Counted from the first letter of the stretch, positions 26,158-37,287 are shown. The stretch is 64,000 nt of DNA from Lentilitoribacter sp. Alg239-R112 (GCF_900537175.1 NZ_LS999834.1:561406-625405), one strand, 5' to 3'. The notes: generated by a model not told the origin, from the letters alone. Made by a program: numbers and translations.

Positions 26158-28563
26158 ATGAAATTCACACTTTCTTGGTTGAAAGACCACATTGAAACAG
26201 ATGCTTCCTTGGAAGAAATTTGTGACCAACTAACCATGATTGGTCTAGAGCTTGAATCCCTGGATGACAAAGCCTCGCTCAAACCATTTGTTGTTGCCAA
26301 AATTCTTAGTGCCGAACAACATCCCGATGCCGACCGGCTTCGTGTTCTTAGCGTTGATAATGGCAGTGGCACGCCTGTTCAAGTTGTCTGCGGCGCACCA
26401 AATGCGAAGGCCGGACTTGTCGGCGCTTTCGCGGCTCCTGGAACCTATGTTCCTGGAATTGATGTCACACTAAGTGTTGGCAATATCCGCGGTGTTGAAA
26501 GTCATGGAATGATGTGTTCAGAAAAAGAACTTCTGATTTCGGACAGCCATGATGGTATTATTGAAATTTCGGAAGATGTGGCCATTGGCACGCCCTATGC
26601 TGAATGGGCTGGTCTTGCCGATCCCGTTATCGAAATTAACCTGACACCTAACCGCCCTGATTGTACAGGCGTTTCTGGTATCGCACGCGATCTGGCTGCT
26701 TCAGGATTTGGTGTATTGAAAACACCAAAAACACCGGAAATTTCCGGCAATGACGCCTGTTCTGTTTCTATTAAAATTGACGATTCTGTATTCTGTCCGG
26801 GCTTTGCATTGCGCATGGTTAAAGGCGTTAAGAATGGTCCGAGCCCATCTTGGGTCCAACAACGCCTTTTGGCTATTGGATTACGTCCAATTAATGCTCT
26901 GGTGGATATCACAAATTACATCACATTTGATCGCGGTCGCCCGCTTCATGTGTTTGATGCTGATAAAGTTGCCGGTAATCTTCATGTTCGTGCAGCGAAA
27001 AAAGGTGAAAAGCTCCTTGGCCTAGACGGTAAAGAGTACGAGCTGAATGAGAAGGTGAATGTCATTTCTGATGACAATGGTCCAGAATCTTTGGCTGGCA
27101 TCATGGGTGGAGAACAGTCTGGCTGTGATGAGAACACAACAAATGTGCTTATCGAAAGCGCGCTTTGGGATCCTATGATGATTGCCCGCACGGGTCGTGA
27201 TTTGGGTATTATAACAGATGCACGCTATCGCTTCGAACGTGGTGTTGACCCAGATTTCATGATCGATGGTGCTGAAATTGCAACACAGATGGTTTTGGAT
27301 CTTTGTGGCGGAACACCAAGCGAATTATCTGTTACAGGTTATCAACCTCATCAGGCAAAAATAGTTGAGTTCCCCTACAGCGAAGTAAAACGTCTTACTG
27401 GCCTTGACGTTTCGAAGGAAGAGAGTGCCGATATTCTCACGCGACTCGGCTTTGAAATTGATGGAACTGGTGATGTTGTTCCCGTTAAAGTACCATCTTG
27501 GCGACCTGACGTGGATGGAAAAGCAGATTTGGTTGAAGAAGTGATGCGCATTCATGGTGTCAACGAGATCGAGCCGCAACCATTGCCAAGCCTCGACGCC
27601 GTGAATGGCAGAATTTTGACAACGTTGCAAATCAGAACACGATCTGCCCGTCGTGCATTGGCTGTTCGTGGCATGTCCGAAGCGGTTACATATTCGTTTA
27701 TCTCAGCAGTGGAAGCAGAAGCTTTTGGCGGGGGTGATAATTCACTCAAGTTATCCAACCCCATTGCAGCAGACATGTCTGACCTTCGTCCATCAATCCT
27801 GCCCGGCCTCTTGAAAGCATCGCAGCGAAATGCTGATCGCGGGTTTAATGATGTCGCTATATTCGAAGTGTCTGGAACCTACGAAGGCGATAAGCCGGAG
27901 CAACAGCGCAGATGTGCATCTGGCATTCGTCGTGGCACAGCTAAACTGACAAGCACTGCTCGCCACTGGTCCGGTAACTCCGATGCAGTCAATGTATATG
28001 ATGCAAAGGCTGACGCACTTGCAGCGCTTGAAGCAGCAGGCGCACCCGTTAAAAACCTGCAAGTTGAAGCTGGTGGGCCTGATTGGTATCACCCTGGTCG
28101 TTCTGGCACCATCAAACTTGGCCCGAAAACAGTGCTTGGTACATTTGGTGAATTTCATCCAAATGTTCTTAAAAAACTTGATGTTTCTGGCGCACTGTGT
28201 GGCTTTGAAATATTTCTTGATGCTATTCCGTCGGGCAAACGCAAACCAACACGCACAAAAGGCGCACTAACGCTGTCTCCATATCAGGCGGTTCGCCGAG
28301 ACTTTGCATTCGTTGTTGATAAAGATGTCCAGGCTGCAGCTATTATTCGAGCAGCGGCAGGCGCTGACAAAAAACTTGTTACAACCGTTAATGTGTTTGA
28401 TGTCTTTGAAGGTCCATCACTTGGCACAGATAAGAAATCCATAGCAATAGAAGTGACGATCCAGCCTTTTGAACGAACAATGACTGAAGAAGATTTTGAA
28501 GCTTTATCTCAAAAAATTATTGGCAATGTCTCAAAGTCAACTGGCGGCGCACTTCGCGGCTAA
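26158..28563 (+). CDS. pheT: Phenylalanyl-tRNA synthetase beta subunit
   Basis: Structural, editing and tRNA-binding subunit of PheRS, 801 aa. Domains in order: an N-terminal KH-like/tRNA-binding segment (about 40-150, with [12 protein letters not shown] and GMMCSEKEL), the B3/B4 editing domain (about 210-380, with LVDITNYI and IMGGEQSG), B5, the catalytic-like core, and the C-terminal ferredoxin-fold anticodon-binding domain (about 705-801, with [13 protein letters not shown]). It begins immediately after the preceding stop. A hairpin terminator follows. Confidence 0.97.
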   Translation: MKFTLSWLKDHIETDASLEEICDQLTMIGLELESLDDKASLKPFVVAKILSAEQHPDADRLRVLSVDNGSGTPVQVVCGAPNAKAGLVGAFAAPGTYVPGIDVTLSVGNIRGVESHGMMCSEKELLISDSHDGIIEISEDVAIGTPYAEWAGLADPVIEINLTPNRPDCTGVSGIARDLAASGFGVLKTPKTPEISGNDACSVSIKIDDSVFCPGFALRMVKGVKNGPSPSWVQQRLLAIGLRPINALVDITNYITFDRGRPLHVFDADKVAGNLHVRAAKKGEKLLGLDGKEYELNEKVNVISDDNGPESLAGIMGGEQSGCDENTTNVLIESALWDPMMIARTGRDLGIITDARYRFERGVDPDFMIDGAEIATQMVLDLCGGTPSELSVTGYQPHQAKIVEFPYSEVKRLTGLDVSKEESADILTRLGFEIDGTGDVVPVKVPSWRPDVDGKADLVEEVMRIHGVNEIEPQPLPSLDAVNGRILTTLQIRTRSARRALAVRGMSEAVTYSFISAVEAEAFGGGDNSLKLSNPIAADMSDLRPSILPGLLKASQRNADRGFNDVAIFEVSGTYEGDKPEQQRRCASGIRRGTAKLTSTARHWSGNSDAVNVYDAKADALAALEAAGAPVKNLQVEAGGPDWYHPGRSGTIKLGPKTVLGTFGEFHPNVLKKLDVSGALCGFEIFLDAIPSGKRKPTRTKGALTLSPYQAVRRDFAFVVDKDVQAAAIIRAAAGADKKLVTTVNVFDVFEGPSLGTDKKSIAIEVTIQPFERTMTEEDFEALSQKIIGNVSKSTGGALRG

Positions 28564-28580
28564 ACAACACTTAAAGAACA

Positions 28581-28607
28581 ACAGCCCTATTTTTCAGGGC
28601 TGTTTTT
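28581..28607. terminator. Terminator between pheT and the convergent gtrA
   Basis: ACAGCCCT (28581-28588) pairs perfectly with AGGGCTGT (28596-28603) around ATTTTTC, followed on the plus strand by T residues to 28607. It overlaps the stop of the minus-strand gtrA gene and may serve both directions, mainly pheT. Confidence 0.9.
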
Positions 28608-28982
28608 CGGCGCGGCAAAAACAAATTTTGAATAGCCGACATAAGACCAAATCGTAGCAACTGCGGATGCAATGACAACTGCAAATACAGGCCTTAATTC
28701 AGAAAACTGTATCAATAACCCGGAATATACTGTGTAGTTGATCAAAGCTGACGTTATGCCAACACTGCCGTAACGCATTCCTTCTTTTGCAACCGATCGT
28801 CCGCCTTTCTGAAACGTAAAGTTACGATTGATCATCCACGTGCAAAACATTGCAGCCGCAATTGCAAAAATACGCGCTGAAAACGGGTCAAGCGGCGTAA
28901 AATGCAGAAGTAGAATTAGTACCCCAGCATCAACAATAAAGCCGATGCTGCCGGCTATTCCAAAGAAAAAGAGTTTTCTCAT
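28587..28982 (-). CDS. gtrA: GtrA-family membrane protein (polyprenyl-linked sugar flippase)
   Basis: A 131-residue protein with four hydrophobic helices and the GtrA-family hallmarks: an early GSIGFIVDAGVLILL helix, WMINRNFTFQK between helices 2 and 3, and a C-terminal SYVGYSKFVF. GtrA-like proteins are thought to flip undecaprenyl-phosphate-linked sugars across the inner membrane. Its ATG overlaps the stop of the upstream DPM1-like glycosyltransferase by 4 bases, so the two are coupled. This pairing is the classic GtrA-GtrB arrangement. Confidence 0.9.
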   Translation of the reverse strand: MRKLFFFGIAGSIGFIVDAGVLILLLHFTPLDPFSARIFAIAAAMFCTWMINRNFTFQKGGRSVAKEGMRYGSVGITSALINYTVYSGLLIQFSELRPVFAVVIASAVATIWSYVGYSKFVFAAPKNSPEK

Positions 28983-30040
28983 GCGGCGTTATTTGTCCGA
29001 TTTTTGCTGCGCTTGTTCGTGCGCATCTGAACTGTTTTTTCTCTCAACAGGTCCACATTTCTATCATTACTCTGCTTAGATTGCAGACCTTCGATAGCCA
29101 TATATAGGATACGTTTTTGTTCAAGGCGAGACTTTGCAAGAGAATCTAGAACAATTCCTGCGGAAAAAACCATAATTGACATCATTAACAGCGCCATAGA
29201 CGAGACCCATGTCGGCATTCGGTCGACCAGACCTGTGTGAAAATATTCATTAAGTACCGGAAGCATAAAGAACAGGCTGGTCGCGAAAATGGCCAAACTG
29301 ACATATCCAAAAAAGAGTAACGGGCGCGTTTCCTTCATCAAACTTGCAAACTTTAGAAGAATTTTCGCGCCATCCTTAAATGTAGATAATTTACTATCCG
29401 AGCCTTCTGGTCTACGACCATATTCAAGTCCAATTTCTGTCACAGGCAATTGCAATGTCGATGCGTGAACAGACATTTCAGTCTCAATTTCAAAGCCTCC
29501 GGAAATTGCGGGAAAGCTTTTTACATAGCGGCGTGAAAATGCTCGGTAACCTGAAAAAATGTCAGAAAAGTCATTCCCAAAGATTTCTCGATAAAGCTTG
29601 TTAAAAATTGTGTTTCCAAATGCATGGCCTTTACGACCGGCATCATCGGTTACACCGAGACGCGTTCCAACGACCATATCACTATTTTCAGTGACCAAAA
29701 GACGTACAAGTTCCGGAGCATCTTGCGCTGCATATGTACCGTCGCCATCAGCCATGATGTAAACATCAGCATCAATATCGGAGAACATGCGTCTGACCAC
29801 ATGCCCTTTGCCTTGGCGAATTTCGCGCACAACCTGCGCACCGGCTTTACCAGCAAGCAATGCCGTCTCATCTGATGAATTGTTATCATAGACATAAATT
29901 CGCGCACTTGGCAGTGATTTCTGGAAATCCTTTACAACATCAAAAATTGTAGCCGCTTCATTGTAGCATGGTAAAAGTACAGCGATGTCCATGTCATTGG
30001 TTGGGCATTCGGTCACATTTGAAGTAACAGCGTCGCTCAT
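28979..30040 (-). CDS. GT2 glycosyltransferase, DPM1/GtrB-like, with C-terminal membrane anchor
   Basis: Predicted polyprenyl-phosphate glycosyltransferase of 353 aa. The GT-A domain has AVLLPCYNEAATI (about residues 20-32), DNNSSDETA, RQGKGHVVRRM and the metal-binding MADGDGTYAAQD, followed by FSGYRAFSRRYVKSFP. Two hydrophobic helices near residues 240-310 anchor it to the inner membrane. It should load a sugar from a nucleotide donor onto undecaprenyl phosphate. AGGA precedes the ATG. It forms a unit with the following gtrA and diverges from a GT-C enzyme that could use the flipped sugar. The sugar is unknown. Confidence 0.88.
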   Translation of the reverse strand: MSDAVTSNVTECPTNDMDIAVLLPCYNEAATIFDVVKDFQKSLPSARIYVYDNNSSDETALLAGKAGAQVVREIRQGKGHVVRRMFSDIDADVYIMADGDGTYAAQDAPELVRLLVTENSDMVVGTRLGVTDDAGRKGHAFGNTIFNKLYREIFGNDFSDIFSGYRAFSRRYVKSFPAISGGFEIETEMSVHASTLQLPVTEIGLEYGRRPEGSDSKLSTFKDGAKILLKFASLMKETRPLLFFGYVSLAIFATSLFFMLPVLNEYFHTGLVDRMPTWVSSMALLMMSIMVFSAGIVLDSLAKSRLEQKRILYMAIEGLQSKQSNDRNVDLLREKTVQMRTNKRSKNRTNNAA

Positions 30041-30184
30041 ATTGGTGATCCTGATCGTTTCAATAATCTGTTATCGTCAAACTTTACTATTTATTGATAA
30101 GGTTAAGGCTAAGTTGAAAACGCGTAATAAATGGCAATTCACACGTAATTTTTCGACGTAAAATCAATTTTGGTATCTGAACCT

Positions 30185-31978
30185 ATGTCTGAATCTCAAA
30201 ACCTGATCAAACCAACGTTACTTGCTTGGTTTTTTTTCACCACTATTGCGAGCCTATCATTTTTGAGGTTTAGCTCAGATTATCTGGGTCCAGACAATGA
30301 TGACGTTATGCGCCTTGTGCAAGTTCGTGATTGGCTAGCCGGGCAGAATTGGTTTGATCTCACTCAATATAGGCTTGGCCCAGAAAGTGGGACTTTGATG
30401 CATTGGTCCCGCTTGGTAGATTTACCAATTGCCGGATTAATAAATTTCTTTTCATTGTTTTTCTCGGGGCAAACGGCAGAAGAAATTGCGGTCTATATCT
30501 GGCCGCTTGTGACGGCTATCCCTGTTATTTTGGGTTTTATTCTATGCGCACGTGCAATTGCCGGGCCTCAAAATATTGCTATTGGCGCTATTGCCGCTGT
30601 TGCATTCCTGTTTGGGGTCGGAAAATTCAACCCAGGTTCAATAGATCATCACAATGTTCAATTGGCTATCTATGCAGTTTTAATTTTCATTGTAATAGAC
30701 CCCAACAGAAGTTGGAAACTTCATGTTTTAGCCGGATTTCTTTGTGCCCTAGCGATTGCCATTGGCGCTGAAACCACGCCTTTAATTGCAGCAATATGCG
30801 TTATTATAGCTGTTACCTGGGCATGGTACGGCGGCAAGGACTATCGACGCCCAACACGTGCATTTGCTCTTTCGATGGCGTTCAGTTTAACGATGTTATT
30901 TTTTATAACAGTTCCATCTGCAAGATATATTGAAGTCGTGTGTGACACGCTCTCATTGGGTTATTACGCGCTTGGTGTTGCTGGTTCTGGCCTCCTATTT
31001 TTAGCCGCAGCGACACTATCTTACAAAAGTCGTTTCATTCGAGTTGCATCCCTTGTGGGCATAGCCGCGATTACTTTCGCCCTAGCAAAGATTGTAGCCC
31101 CGGAATGTCTGCAAAGCCCGTTAGCAAATCTTGATCCACTTCTTACGGAACTCTGGCTTAATAATATCACAGAGGCCCAATCTTTCCTCGCGCAATGGCG
31201 AGCAAAACCACTATCTATTTTTGGTTTCTACGCTGTGCCAGTTTTAGCGATTACTTTCTGCATTTTTCAGTTAAAAACTGCTGATCACAGAGATATTTAT
31301 CTGAAACTGTTATTTGTAATTATTATCGCCTCAGGGATTAGCCTTATTCAAATACGAGGATCGATTTTTGCAAATCTTGCTGCAATGATCCCGATGGTTT
31401 TTCTCGTAAGTCAGTTACGCATGAAAAATCGGGAGGAACCAAAAAACCTTAAAATTGGTATCAGTTTTATCATCATATCTTTATTATCGATGCCCATCAT
31501 ATGGGCTGTAATAGGGGATGGTATTTCACAACTTAACAATTTCGTTATCGCCAGATCGAATAACACTAATCTAGCAGTCCAAGATGAGAGTAACAAAAAT
31601 GCGTGCCAGACACATGCGGCTTTAAGTCCTTTAAATAAATTGCCAAAAAATGTTGTCGTAGCGCCCTCAAACCTGGGTGCATCCATATTAAGATACACAC
31701 ATCATCACATCTTATCTGCGCCCTATCACCGTAATCAATCTGGTATGCTTGCGGAAATTAAAGCATCAATCTCCACTAACAATGAAGCACGCGAAATTTT
31801 GAATGAAGCAAATGCAACCATTTTAGTTTTTTGTAACACTGATCCGCAGGTTTCCGTTAGCAAACGGAAGGCTCCCGATGGGTTTTATGCGAATATGTCA
31901 AATGGTGAGGTGCCTGATTTTTTGAAACCTTTGGAACTTTCAACGTCACAAGCATTAGTATTTTATGAGATAAATTAG
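30185..31978 (+). CDS. GT-C-type integral membrane glycosyltransferase, STT3/PglB-like motifs
   Basis: A 597-residue membrane protein with about 11-13 helices up to residue 440, then a soluble C-terminal domain of about 150 residues. The first periplasmic loop has an acidic motif, GPDNDDVMRL, and later FNPGSIDHHNVQ, reminiscent of the DxD-type and DHH motifs of oligosaccharyltransferases (STT3/PglB/AglB) and related GT-C enzymes. It probably takes a sugar from a polyprenyl-phosphate donor outside the membrane. It is divergent from the GtrB-like/GtrA pair, which could supply that donor. No strong ribosome binding site is seen; ATG 30185 is favoured over a TTG at 30170. The acceptor (lipid, glycan or protein) is unknown. 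Confidence 0.7.
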   Translation: MSESQNLIKPTLLAWFFFTTIASLSFLRFSSDYLGPDNDDVMRLVQVRDWLAGQNWFDLTQYRLGPESGTLMHWSRLVDLPIAGLINFFSLFFSGQTAEEIAVYIWPLVTAIPVILGFILCARAIAGPQNIAIGAIAAVAFLFGVGKFNPGSIDHHNVQLAIYAVLIFIVIDPNRSWKLHVLAGFLCALAIAIGAETTPLIAAICVIIAVTWAWYGGKDYRRPTRAFALSMAFSLTMLFFITVPSARYIEVVCDTLSLGYYALGVAGSGLLFLAAATLSYKSRFIRVASLVGIAAITFALAKIVAPECLQSPLANLDPLLTELWLNNITEAQSFLAQWRAKPLSIFGFYAVPVLAITFCIFQLKTADHRDIYLKLLFVIIIASGISLIQIRGSIFANLAAMIPMVFLVSQLRMKNREEPKNLKIGISFIIISLLSMPIIWAVIGDGISQLNNFVIARSNNTNLAVQDESNKNACQTHAALSPLNKLPKNVVVAPSNLGASILRYTHHHILSAPYHRNQSGMLAEIKASISTNNEAREILNEANATILVFCNTDPQVSVSKRKAPDGFYANMSNGEVPDFLKPLELSTSQALVFYEIN

Positions 31979-32087
31979 CAACCACATGCACATAAACGCC
32001 CCCAGCTAACATAATCAACTTGATTACAATTTGAGCCACGTTATGATTCATTAGTGATTTGCGAGACCTCCTTAATAGGCCGAGAAT

Positions 32088-33101
32088 ATGAAATTACAGA
32101 AGATCCATAATTTTCTATCCATTTGCATGGGATTATCTCTCCTATTCGGGAGCAGTATCGCAAGGGCCGAAACCAAACCTGCGAAAGTTCTTTTTGGCTC
32201 GGAAGAATTACCGTCTGTCCAAACAGCTAACCCTTACGGATTTTACACAAAAGGCTGCATTGCTGGTGCCGTAGCTATGCCTATTGACGGTCCTACATGG
32301 CAAGCAATGCGCCTTGAACGCAATCGCCGTTGGGGACATCCAGAACTCATTTCCCTCGTGCAGGACCTTTCAAAAGAGGCCGCTGCAAAAGATGGTTGGC
32401 CAGGACTTCTAGTGGGCGATATTTCCCAGCCGCGCGGTGGACCAATGCTGTCAGGGCATGCTTCACACCAAGTGGGCCTTGATGCCGATATATGGCTTAC
32501 ACCGATGCCTAACAGACGCCTTACCTATCAAGAACGCACGCAAAAAAGCGCAATCTCAGTGTTGAAAAAGAACACGCTCAAGGTCGATAAGAGTATCTGG
32601 ACACAAGCACATGCAAATCTCATCATGCGAGCCGCAAGCTATCCAAATGTGGAACGTCTATTCGTTCACCCGGGAATAAAAAAAGAACTATGTGATAATT
32701 GGAAAGGTGATCGCAGTAACCTGAACAAGGTGCGCCCTTATTATGGGCACCATTACCATTTCCATATTCGTCTAAAATGTCCGGCTGGTTCCGTAGGCTG
32801 CAAATCGCAAGCTCGTGTGCCCAATGATGATAGCTGCGGCGCCCCACTTGCCTGGTGGTTTGAATCTGCGCGCTGGGCTCCACCCAAGCCAGCAAAGCCA
32901 GGTAAAAAACCACGAAAACGCATTGAAAAAACACTTGCGGATTTACCTCAAGCCTGTACCACGGTTCTAAATGCAAATGGTCCGAATTCTGAGGCAGATG
33001 TGACACTAGGCAAGATGGTCTATAGTGATGTGAAACTCAACTATTCTGGGCGACCAAATTTTCGAACTTTGACGAACATTCCCATTCCTGTTGCCAAATA
33101 A
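32088..33101 (+). CDS. mepA: Penicillin-insensitive murein endopeptidase
   Basis: A periplasmic LAS-type zinc metallopeptidase (family M74) that cuts peptide cross-links in peptidoglycan. A signal peptide covers about residues 1-26 (ending SIARA). The zinc motif HQVGLDAD gives His127 and Asp134, and the second motif HHYHFH gives His221, His224 and His226, the same spacing as in E. coli MepA. The Lys/Pro-rich linker near residue 270 separates a small C-terminal tail. Length 337 aa is slightly longer than E. coli MepA. mgsA follows after 23 bases. Confidence 0.93.
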   Translation: MKLQKIHNFLSICMGLSLLFGSSIARAETKPAKVLFGSEELPSVQTANPYGFYTKGCIAGAVAMPIDGPTWQAMRLERNRRWGHPELISLVQDLSKEAAAKDGWPGLLVGDISQPRGGPMLSGHASHQVGLDADIWLTPMPNRRLTYQERTQKSAISVLKKNTLKVDKSIWTQAHANLIMRAASYPNVERLFVHPGIKKELCDNWKGDRSNLNKVRPYYGHHYHFHIRLKCPAGSVGCKSQARVPNDDSCGAPLAWWFESARWAPPKPAKPGKKPRKRIEKTLADLPQACTTVLNANGPNSEADVTLGKMVYSDVKLNYSGRPNFRTLTNIPIPVAK

Positions 33102-33124
33102 TCTAATTCATTTCCGAGATAATT

Positions 33125-33502
33125 ATGACTGACAAACCCATTATCGCACTTGTAGCGCATGACGTAAAAAAAGATGCTTTGGTGGAATTTGCGATCAACC
33201 ATCAAAAAACATTGATCGAATTTGATATCATCGCCACAGGAACAACGGGTGGTCGTGTGGCAAGGGCCTGTCCAAAACTCAATGTTCGTGCAATGAAAAG
33301 TGGCCCATTGGGTGGTGATCAGCAAATTGGCGGCATGATAGCTGATGGTAAGGTTAATATGTTGATTTTCTTTATTGACCCGCTAACACCAATGCCTCAT
33401 GACGTAGATGTGAAAGCGTTGATGCGACTTGCGGTTCTTTATGATATTCCGATGGCGCTCAATCGGGCCACAGCAGAAGAATTATTAGAAAAAGATATCT
33501 GA
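33125..33502 (+). CDS. mgsA: Methylglyoxal synthase
   Basis: Converts dihydroxyacetone phosphate to methylglyoxal and phosphate, a bypass of lower glycolysis that relieves sugar-phosphate stress. The catalytic Asp65 sits in [10 protein letters not shown]. Also seen are ALVAHDVKK at the N-terminus, ATGTTGGR for phosphate binding and [18 protein letters not shown]. Length 125 aa is normal. It lies 16 bases before the glucokinase start, and the pair makes metabolic sense: both sit at the control of hexose input. Confidence 0.96.
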   Translation: MTDKPIIALVAHDVKKDALVEFAINHQKTLIEFDIIATGTTGGRVARACPKLNVRAMKSGPLGGDQQIGGMIADGKVNMLIFFIDPLTPMPHDVDVKALMRLAVLYDIPMALNRATAEELLEKDI

Positions 33503-33518
33503 ATATTTGGATTTGACC

Positions 33519-34520
33519 ATGTTTTTATTTCCTGTTCTCATTGGAGACATTGGCGGCACGAACTCGCGTTTTGCTTTGATTGAAAAGCCAGATGCACCCA
33601 TTAGACATTTTGACAGCACGAAGAACACGAACTTCTCATCTATTCAGGATGTCATTGAAGAAAGCGTTTTTACAAAAACTGACTTAAGGCCTAAAACACT
33701 TATCATCGCTGTTGCCGGACCGACCGGGAATCCTAAAGGTATTAAATTAACGAACTGCCCTTGGGAAATAAATCCAAACACGCTGCTTGATACACTCAAT
33801 TTGAACGAAATTATCGCAGTCAGTGATTTCGAAGCGCAGGCTCTTGCGGCCATTGCAACCGATACAAATGAACATATGCTCATCAAATCTGGCAAAGATC
33901 ATCCAACATCCGCCAGAAGTGTCCTTGGACCCGGAACAGGTCTCGGAATGGCGGGTATGATTTACTGTGATGGCGAATGGAGCGTTATCCCGGGTGAAGG
34001 TGGTTTTGTAGATATTGGGCCACGTACAGCTAGAGACAGCGAAATTTTTGAAGCAGCCTTTGGACAAACTGAGCGCCCTGCGGCTGAACTTTTCTTAAGC
34101 GGGAGAGGCCTAACAAATCTCTATAATGCAATTTGCAAAGCAGATGGCATTGAAAACAGAATAGAAGACCCTGCCAATGTCACAGCTGCATACAATGCAG
34201 GTAATGACAAATCGGCACAAGAAACGATGGAACTGTTTGCAACATATCTTGGTCGCTATGCAAGCGACGCCGCACTGATCTATCTGGCACGCGGCGGCAT
34301 CTATTTAACAGGCGGAGTGGCGCAAAAACTAGGTGATGTTATTAAAACACCTTTTTTCCTTGATGCCTTTGCAGACAAAGACCCATACGGTGATATTGTT
34401 GCCGAAATACCAGTTTATCTGATGACAGATCCACTAATTGCCCTAGCTGGACTTTATGCCTTTGCAAATAGGCCTGAGCAATTTAGAATATCCCGACAAG
34501 GTCGATATTGGACTAAATAG
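33519..34520 (+). CDS. glk: Glucokinase
   Basis: Phosphorylates glucose to glucose-6-phosphate in the cytoplasm. This is the proteobacterial Glk type (ROK-unrelated): phosphate 1 motif LIGDIGGTNSRFAL near the N-terminus, SDFEAQALA, VLGPGTGLGMAG, the substrate loop PGEGGFVDIGPR and RGGIYLTGGVAQKL near the C-terminus. Length is 333 aa from ATG 33519; a TTG four codons earlier is in frame but has no ribosome site. It follows mgsA in the same direction and precedes an ABC exporter. Confidence 0.94.
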   Translation: MFLFPVLIGDIGGTNSRFALIEKPDAPIRHFDSTKNTNFSSIQDVIEESVFTKTDLRPKTLIIAVAGPTGNPKGIKLTNCPWEINPNTLLDTLNLNEIIAVSDFEAQALAAIATDTNEHMLIKSGKDHPTSARSVLGPGTGLGMAGMIYCDGEWSVIPGEGGFVDIGPRTARDSEIFEAAFGQTERPAAELFLSGRGLTNLYNAICKADGIENRIEDPANVTAAYNAGNDKSAQETMELFATYLGRYASDAALIYLARGGIYLTGGVAQKLGDVIKTPFFLDAFADKDPYGDIVAEIPVYLMTDPLIALAGLYAFANRPEQFRISRQGRYWTK

Positions 34521-34564
34521 CAACTTCATAAATCAACAAAGTAACATCGAACGGGGTAGTTCAT

Positions 34565-36424
34565 TTGAATAATGTCACAGAAAGTGACCCTGTATCGCAA
34601 GGTAACAAGACAGAACGCGATCCAGCGTTAGATCGTGTTTCCAGTCTTACAGCCATGCTTAAGCGAATTTTGCGCGAGAATGGTCGTGATTATGTCGGCA
34701 CTTACGTGATTGCTATTATTTGCCTATTGCTGGTAGCAGGCTGTACTGCATTCCTCGCATGGATAATGCAAGACGTCATTGATCAAGCCTTTGTCAATCA
34801 GGACGCAGATGCAATCTGGGTTATTGCGGGTGGTATATTATTATCATTTATCGTTCGCGGCACTGCATCTTACATTCAGGCTGTTTCGCTTGCTCGTGTG
34901 GGAAACAATATTGTTGCACGGTATCAGAAGCGTCTTTTCAATCACCTGATGGCACTGAATATCTCGTTCTTTTCCGATACACGGTCAGCACAGATTGCTG
35001 CACAAATTGCACAGAATGTAACCGGTATTCGAGACACGCTCAATCTGACCATTACATCGCTTGCACGAGACACGGTAACGCTCATTGCGCTCGTGATTGT
35101 CATGTTTGTAAAGGACCCAGTCTTATCAATGATCGTGTTTTTTGTAGCACCGCCAATTATCCTTTCTTTGCGCTATATCGCAAAACGGCTACGAAGTGTA
35201 ACCAAGCAAGCTATTGATCTCAATAGCCAAGTCTTGGGTGCTATGCAGGAAACGGTGCAAGGCATTACCATCGTTAAAGCCTTCACAATGGAGAAACAGC
35301 TCAGCGACCGAATTTATAGGATCATTGATACGGCTGAATCGCGTGCAAATCGCATAACACGTTTGGGTGAGCGCACATCGCCTATTACAGAGACGCTGGC
35401 AGGTATCGCAATCTCAGGCGTGATTGTTTATGCAGCTTATCGCTCGATCTATAATAGTGTGCCACCTGGTGCATTTTTCTCATTTATAACAGCATTATTA
35501 TTGGCCTATGATCCGGCTCGAAAACTTGCCAAACTACAAGTGAGTTTGGAAAAGGCTGTTGTCAATGCGCGGATGATTTATGACATTTTAGACACCAAGC
35601 CGCAGCAAGGCGATAAAAACGATGCGCAAACACTTTGTGTCAAAAAAGGCGAAGTCGAATTCAAACGCGTAAGCTTTAACTATACCGATAGCGAAATCAT
35701 CCTCAATGATGTTAGCTTTACAGCGGAAGCTGGAAAAACAACAGCAATTGTCGGGCCATCAGGTGCCGGAAAATCGACCATCATTTCTCTGGTGCCACGA
35801 TTTTATGATCCCACATCGGGCAACATCTTAATCGATGGCACAGATATTTCTGATGTCACCAAATCATCGCTTCGTAAAAATCTAGCCTATGTCTCTCAGC
35901 AACCCTGGCTATTTGAAGGAACGATACGAGATAACCTTCGTTACGGACGACCTGAGGCGAGCGATCAAGAAATTGAAGACGCTGCGAAGCTCGCCTTCGC
36001 ACATGATTTTATTTTGGAACAACCGCAAGGGTATGACACGCCAGTTGGTGAAAATGGGATTACACTTTCGGGCGGCCAAAGACAACGTATTTCGATTGCC
36101 CGCGCTCTGGTTCGCAAAGCCCCTATTTTGATATTGGATGAGGCAACATCTGCACTTGATAATGCGTCAGAAGCGGCTGTACAAAAAGCGCTGGAGACCG
36201 CGATGCATGGGCGAACAGTTCTTGTTATCGCACATCGACTTTCAACTATTGCCAAAGCAGATAAAATCGTCGTTATGGAAGCAGGTCAGATAGTTGAAGA
36301 AGGAACGCACGATGATCTGACACGTCAACAAAATGGCATATATGCGCAACTACAAAACATACATTCTAAGCCTGCAAAAGACGATGCGCCTCAGGGGGCC
36401 AAAAACATTGTGGAGGACCACTAA
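34565..36424 (+). CDS. ABC-type exporter, fused permease and ATPase (MsbA-like)
   Basis: A half-transporter of 619 aa. Residues about 45-350 form the type I exporter membrane domain with six helices; about 370-600 form the ATPase with Walker [10 protein letters not shown], signature [15 protein letters not shown], Walker [13 protein letters not shown] and switch His in VIAHRLST. It should act as a homodimer exporting a lipid or other hydrophobic substrate, but the substrate cannot be told. The start is a TTG at 34565, preceded by GGGG; the next ATG is 30 codons later. Its stop overlaps the dapB start by one base. Confidence 0.88.
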   Translation: MNNVTESDPVSQGNKTERDPALDRVSSLTAMLKRILRENGRDYVGTYVIAIICLLLVAGCTAFLAWIMQDVIDQAFVNQDADAIWVIAGGILLSFIVRGTASYIQAVSLARVGNNIVARYQKRLFNHLMALNISFFSDTRSAQIAAQIAQNVTGIRDTLNLTITSLARDTVTLIALVIVMFVKDPVLSMIVFFVAPPIILSLRYIAKRLRSVTKQAIDLNSQVLGAMQETVQGITIVKAFTMEKQLSDRIYRIIDTAESRANRITRLGERTSPITETLAGIAISGVIVYAAYRSIYNSVPPGAFFSFITALLLAYDPARKLAKLQVSLEKAVVNARMIYDILDTKPQQGDKNDAQTLCVKKGEVEFKRVSFNYTDSEIILNDVSFTAEAGKTTAIVGPSGAGKSTIISLVPRFYDPTSGNILIDGTDISDVTKSSLRKNLAYVSQQPWLFEGTIRDNLRYGRPEASDQEIEDAAKLAFAHDFILEQPQGYDTPVGENGITLSGGQRQRISIARALVRKAPILILDEATSALDNASEAAVQKALETAMHGRTVLVIAHRLSTIAKADKIVVMEAGQIVEEGTHDDLTRQQNGIYAQLQNIHSKPAKDDAPQGAKNIVEDH

Positions 36425-37248
36425 TGGTACAAGAAAAAAATCCGAACATGAGCATGATTGTTGTCGCAGGTGCATCTGGCAGAATGGGTCAAGCTATTAT
36501 CCGCATTATCAATGAGACGGACGGCGCTAAACTTGTTGGTGCTATCGAACGCCCCGGAGCTGATACAATAGGTAAAGACGCAGGTGAATTAGCTGGCATT
36601 GGTTCGAGTGGAGTTATAATATCTGATAATACAGATGAGACGTTGCAGGGTGCAGATGCGATTATCGATTTCACGACACCTGAAACCAGTGTTGCATTCT
36701 CAAAAATCGCAGCAGCAAAAAATCTTACCCATATCATCGGCACAACCGGTTGCAGCGAAGAAGATGACGTGGAAATTGCTAAAGCCGGCGCGAATACATG
36801 CATCGTTAAATCTGGCAACATGAGCCTTGGCGTAAACCTGCTTTCAGTTCTTGTTAAACAAGCAGCCAGTGCACTTGGCACCGACTGGGATATTGAAGTA
36901 CTTGAAATGCATCACAAGCATAAGGTAGACGCCCCTTCGGGTACAGCTCTTCTCTTAGGTGAAGCGGCGGCAGAAGGTCGTGAAATCCCATTAGCAGAAA
37001 ATTCAGTTCGATCACGCGATGGCATAACCGGAGCACGCGAGGAAGGCACCATCGGCTTTGCAACATTGCGCGGCGGTTCAGTTGTTGGCGAACACTCAGT
37101 TATTCTTGCCAGTGAGGGTGAGCGCATTGAGCTAACCCATCGTGCGCTTGATCGATCTCTATTTGCTCGCGGCGCAGTTAAAGCAGCCATCTGGGCCAAA
37201 AACCAGCCTAATGGCTATTATTCAATGCTTGATGTGCTTGGTTTTTAA
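36424..37248 (+). CDS. dapB: 4-hydroxy-tetrahydrodipicolinate reductase
   Basis: NAD(P)H-dependent step of the lysine and meso-diaminopimelate pathway. The N-terminal nucleotide fold reads [12 protein letters not shown]; the catalytic [18 protein letters not shown], with the His and Lys of the DapB signature, follows at about residues 160-178, and [15 protein letters not shown] marks the C-terminal substrate domain. GGAGG precedes the 36424 ATG. Length 274 aa. Its position directly before gpmA is typical of Rhizobiales. Confidence 0.96.
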   Translation: MVQEKNPNMSMIVVAGASGRMGQAIIRIINETDGAKLVGAIERPGADTIGKDAGELAGIGSSGVIISDNTDETLQGADAIIDFTTPETSVAFSKIAAAKNLTHIIGTTGCSEEDDVEIAKAGANTCIVKSGNMSLGVNLLSVLVKQAASALGTDWDIEVLEMHHKHKVDAPSGTALLLGEAAAEGREIPLAENSVRSRDGITGAREEGTIGFATLRGGSVVGEHSVILASEGERIELTHRALDRSLFARGAVKAAIWAKNQPNGYYSMLDVLGF

Positions 37249-37287
37249 AGTCAGCGATACAAGCAGAACTAAAATGAAGGAATAAAT

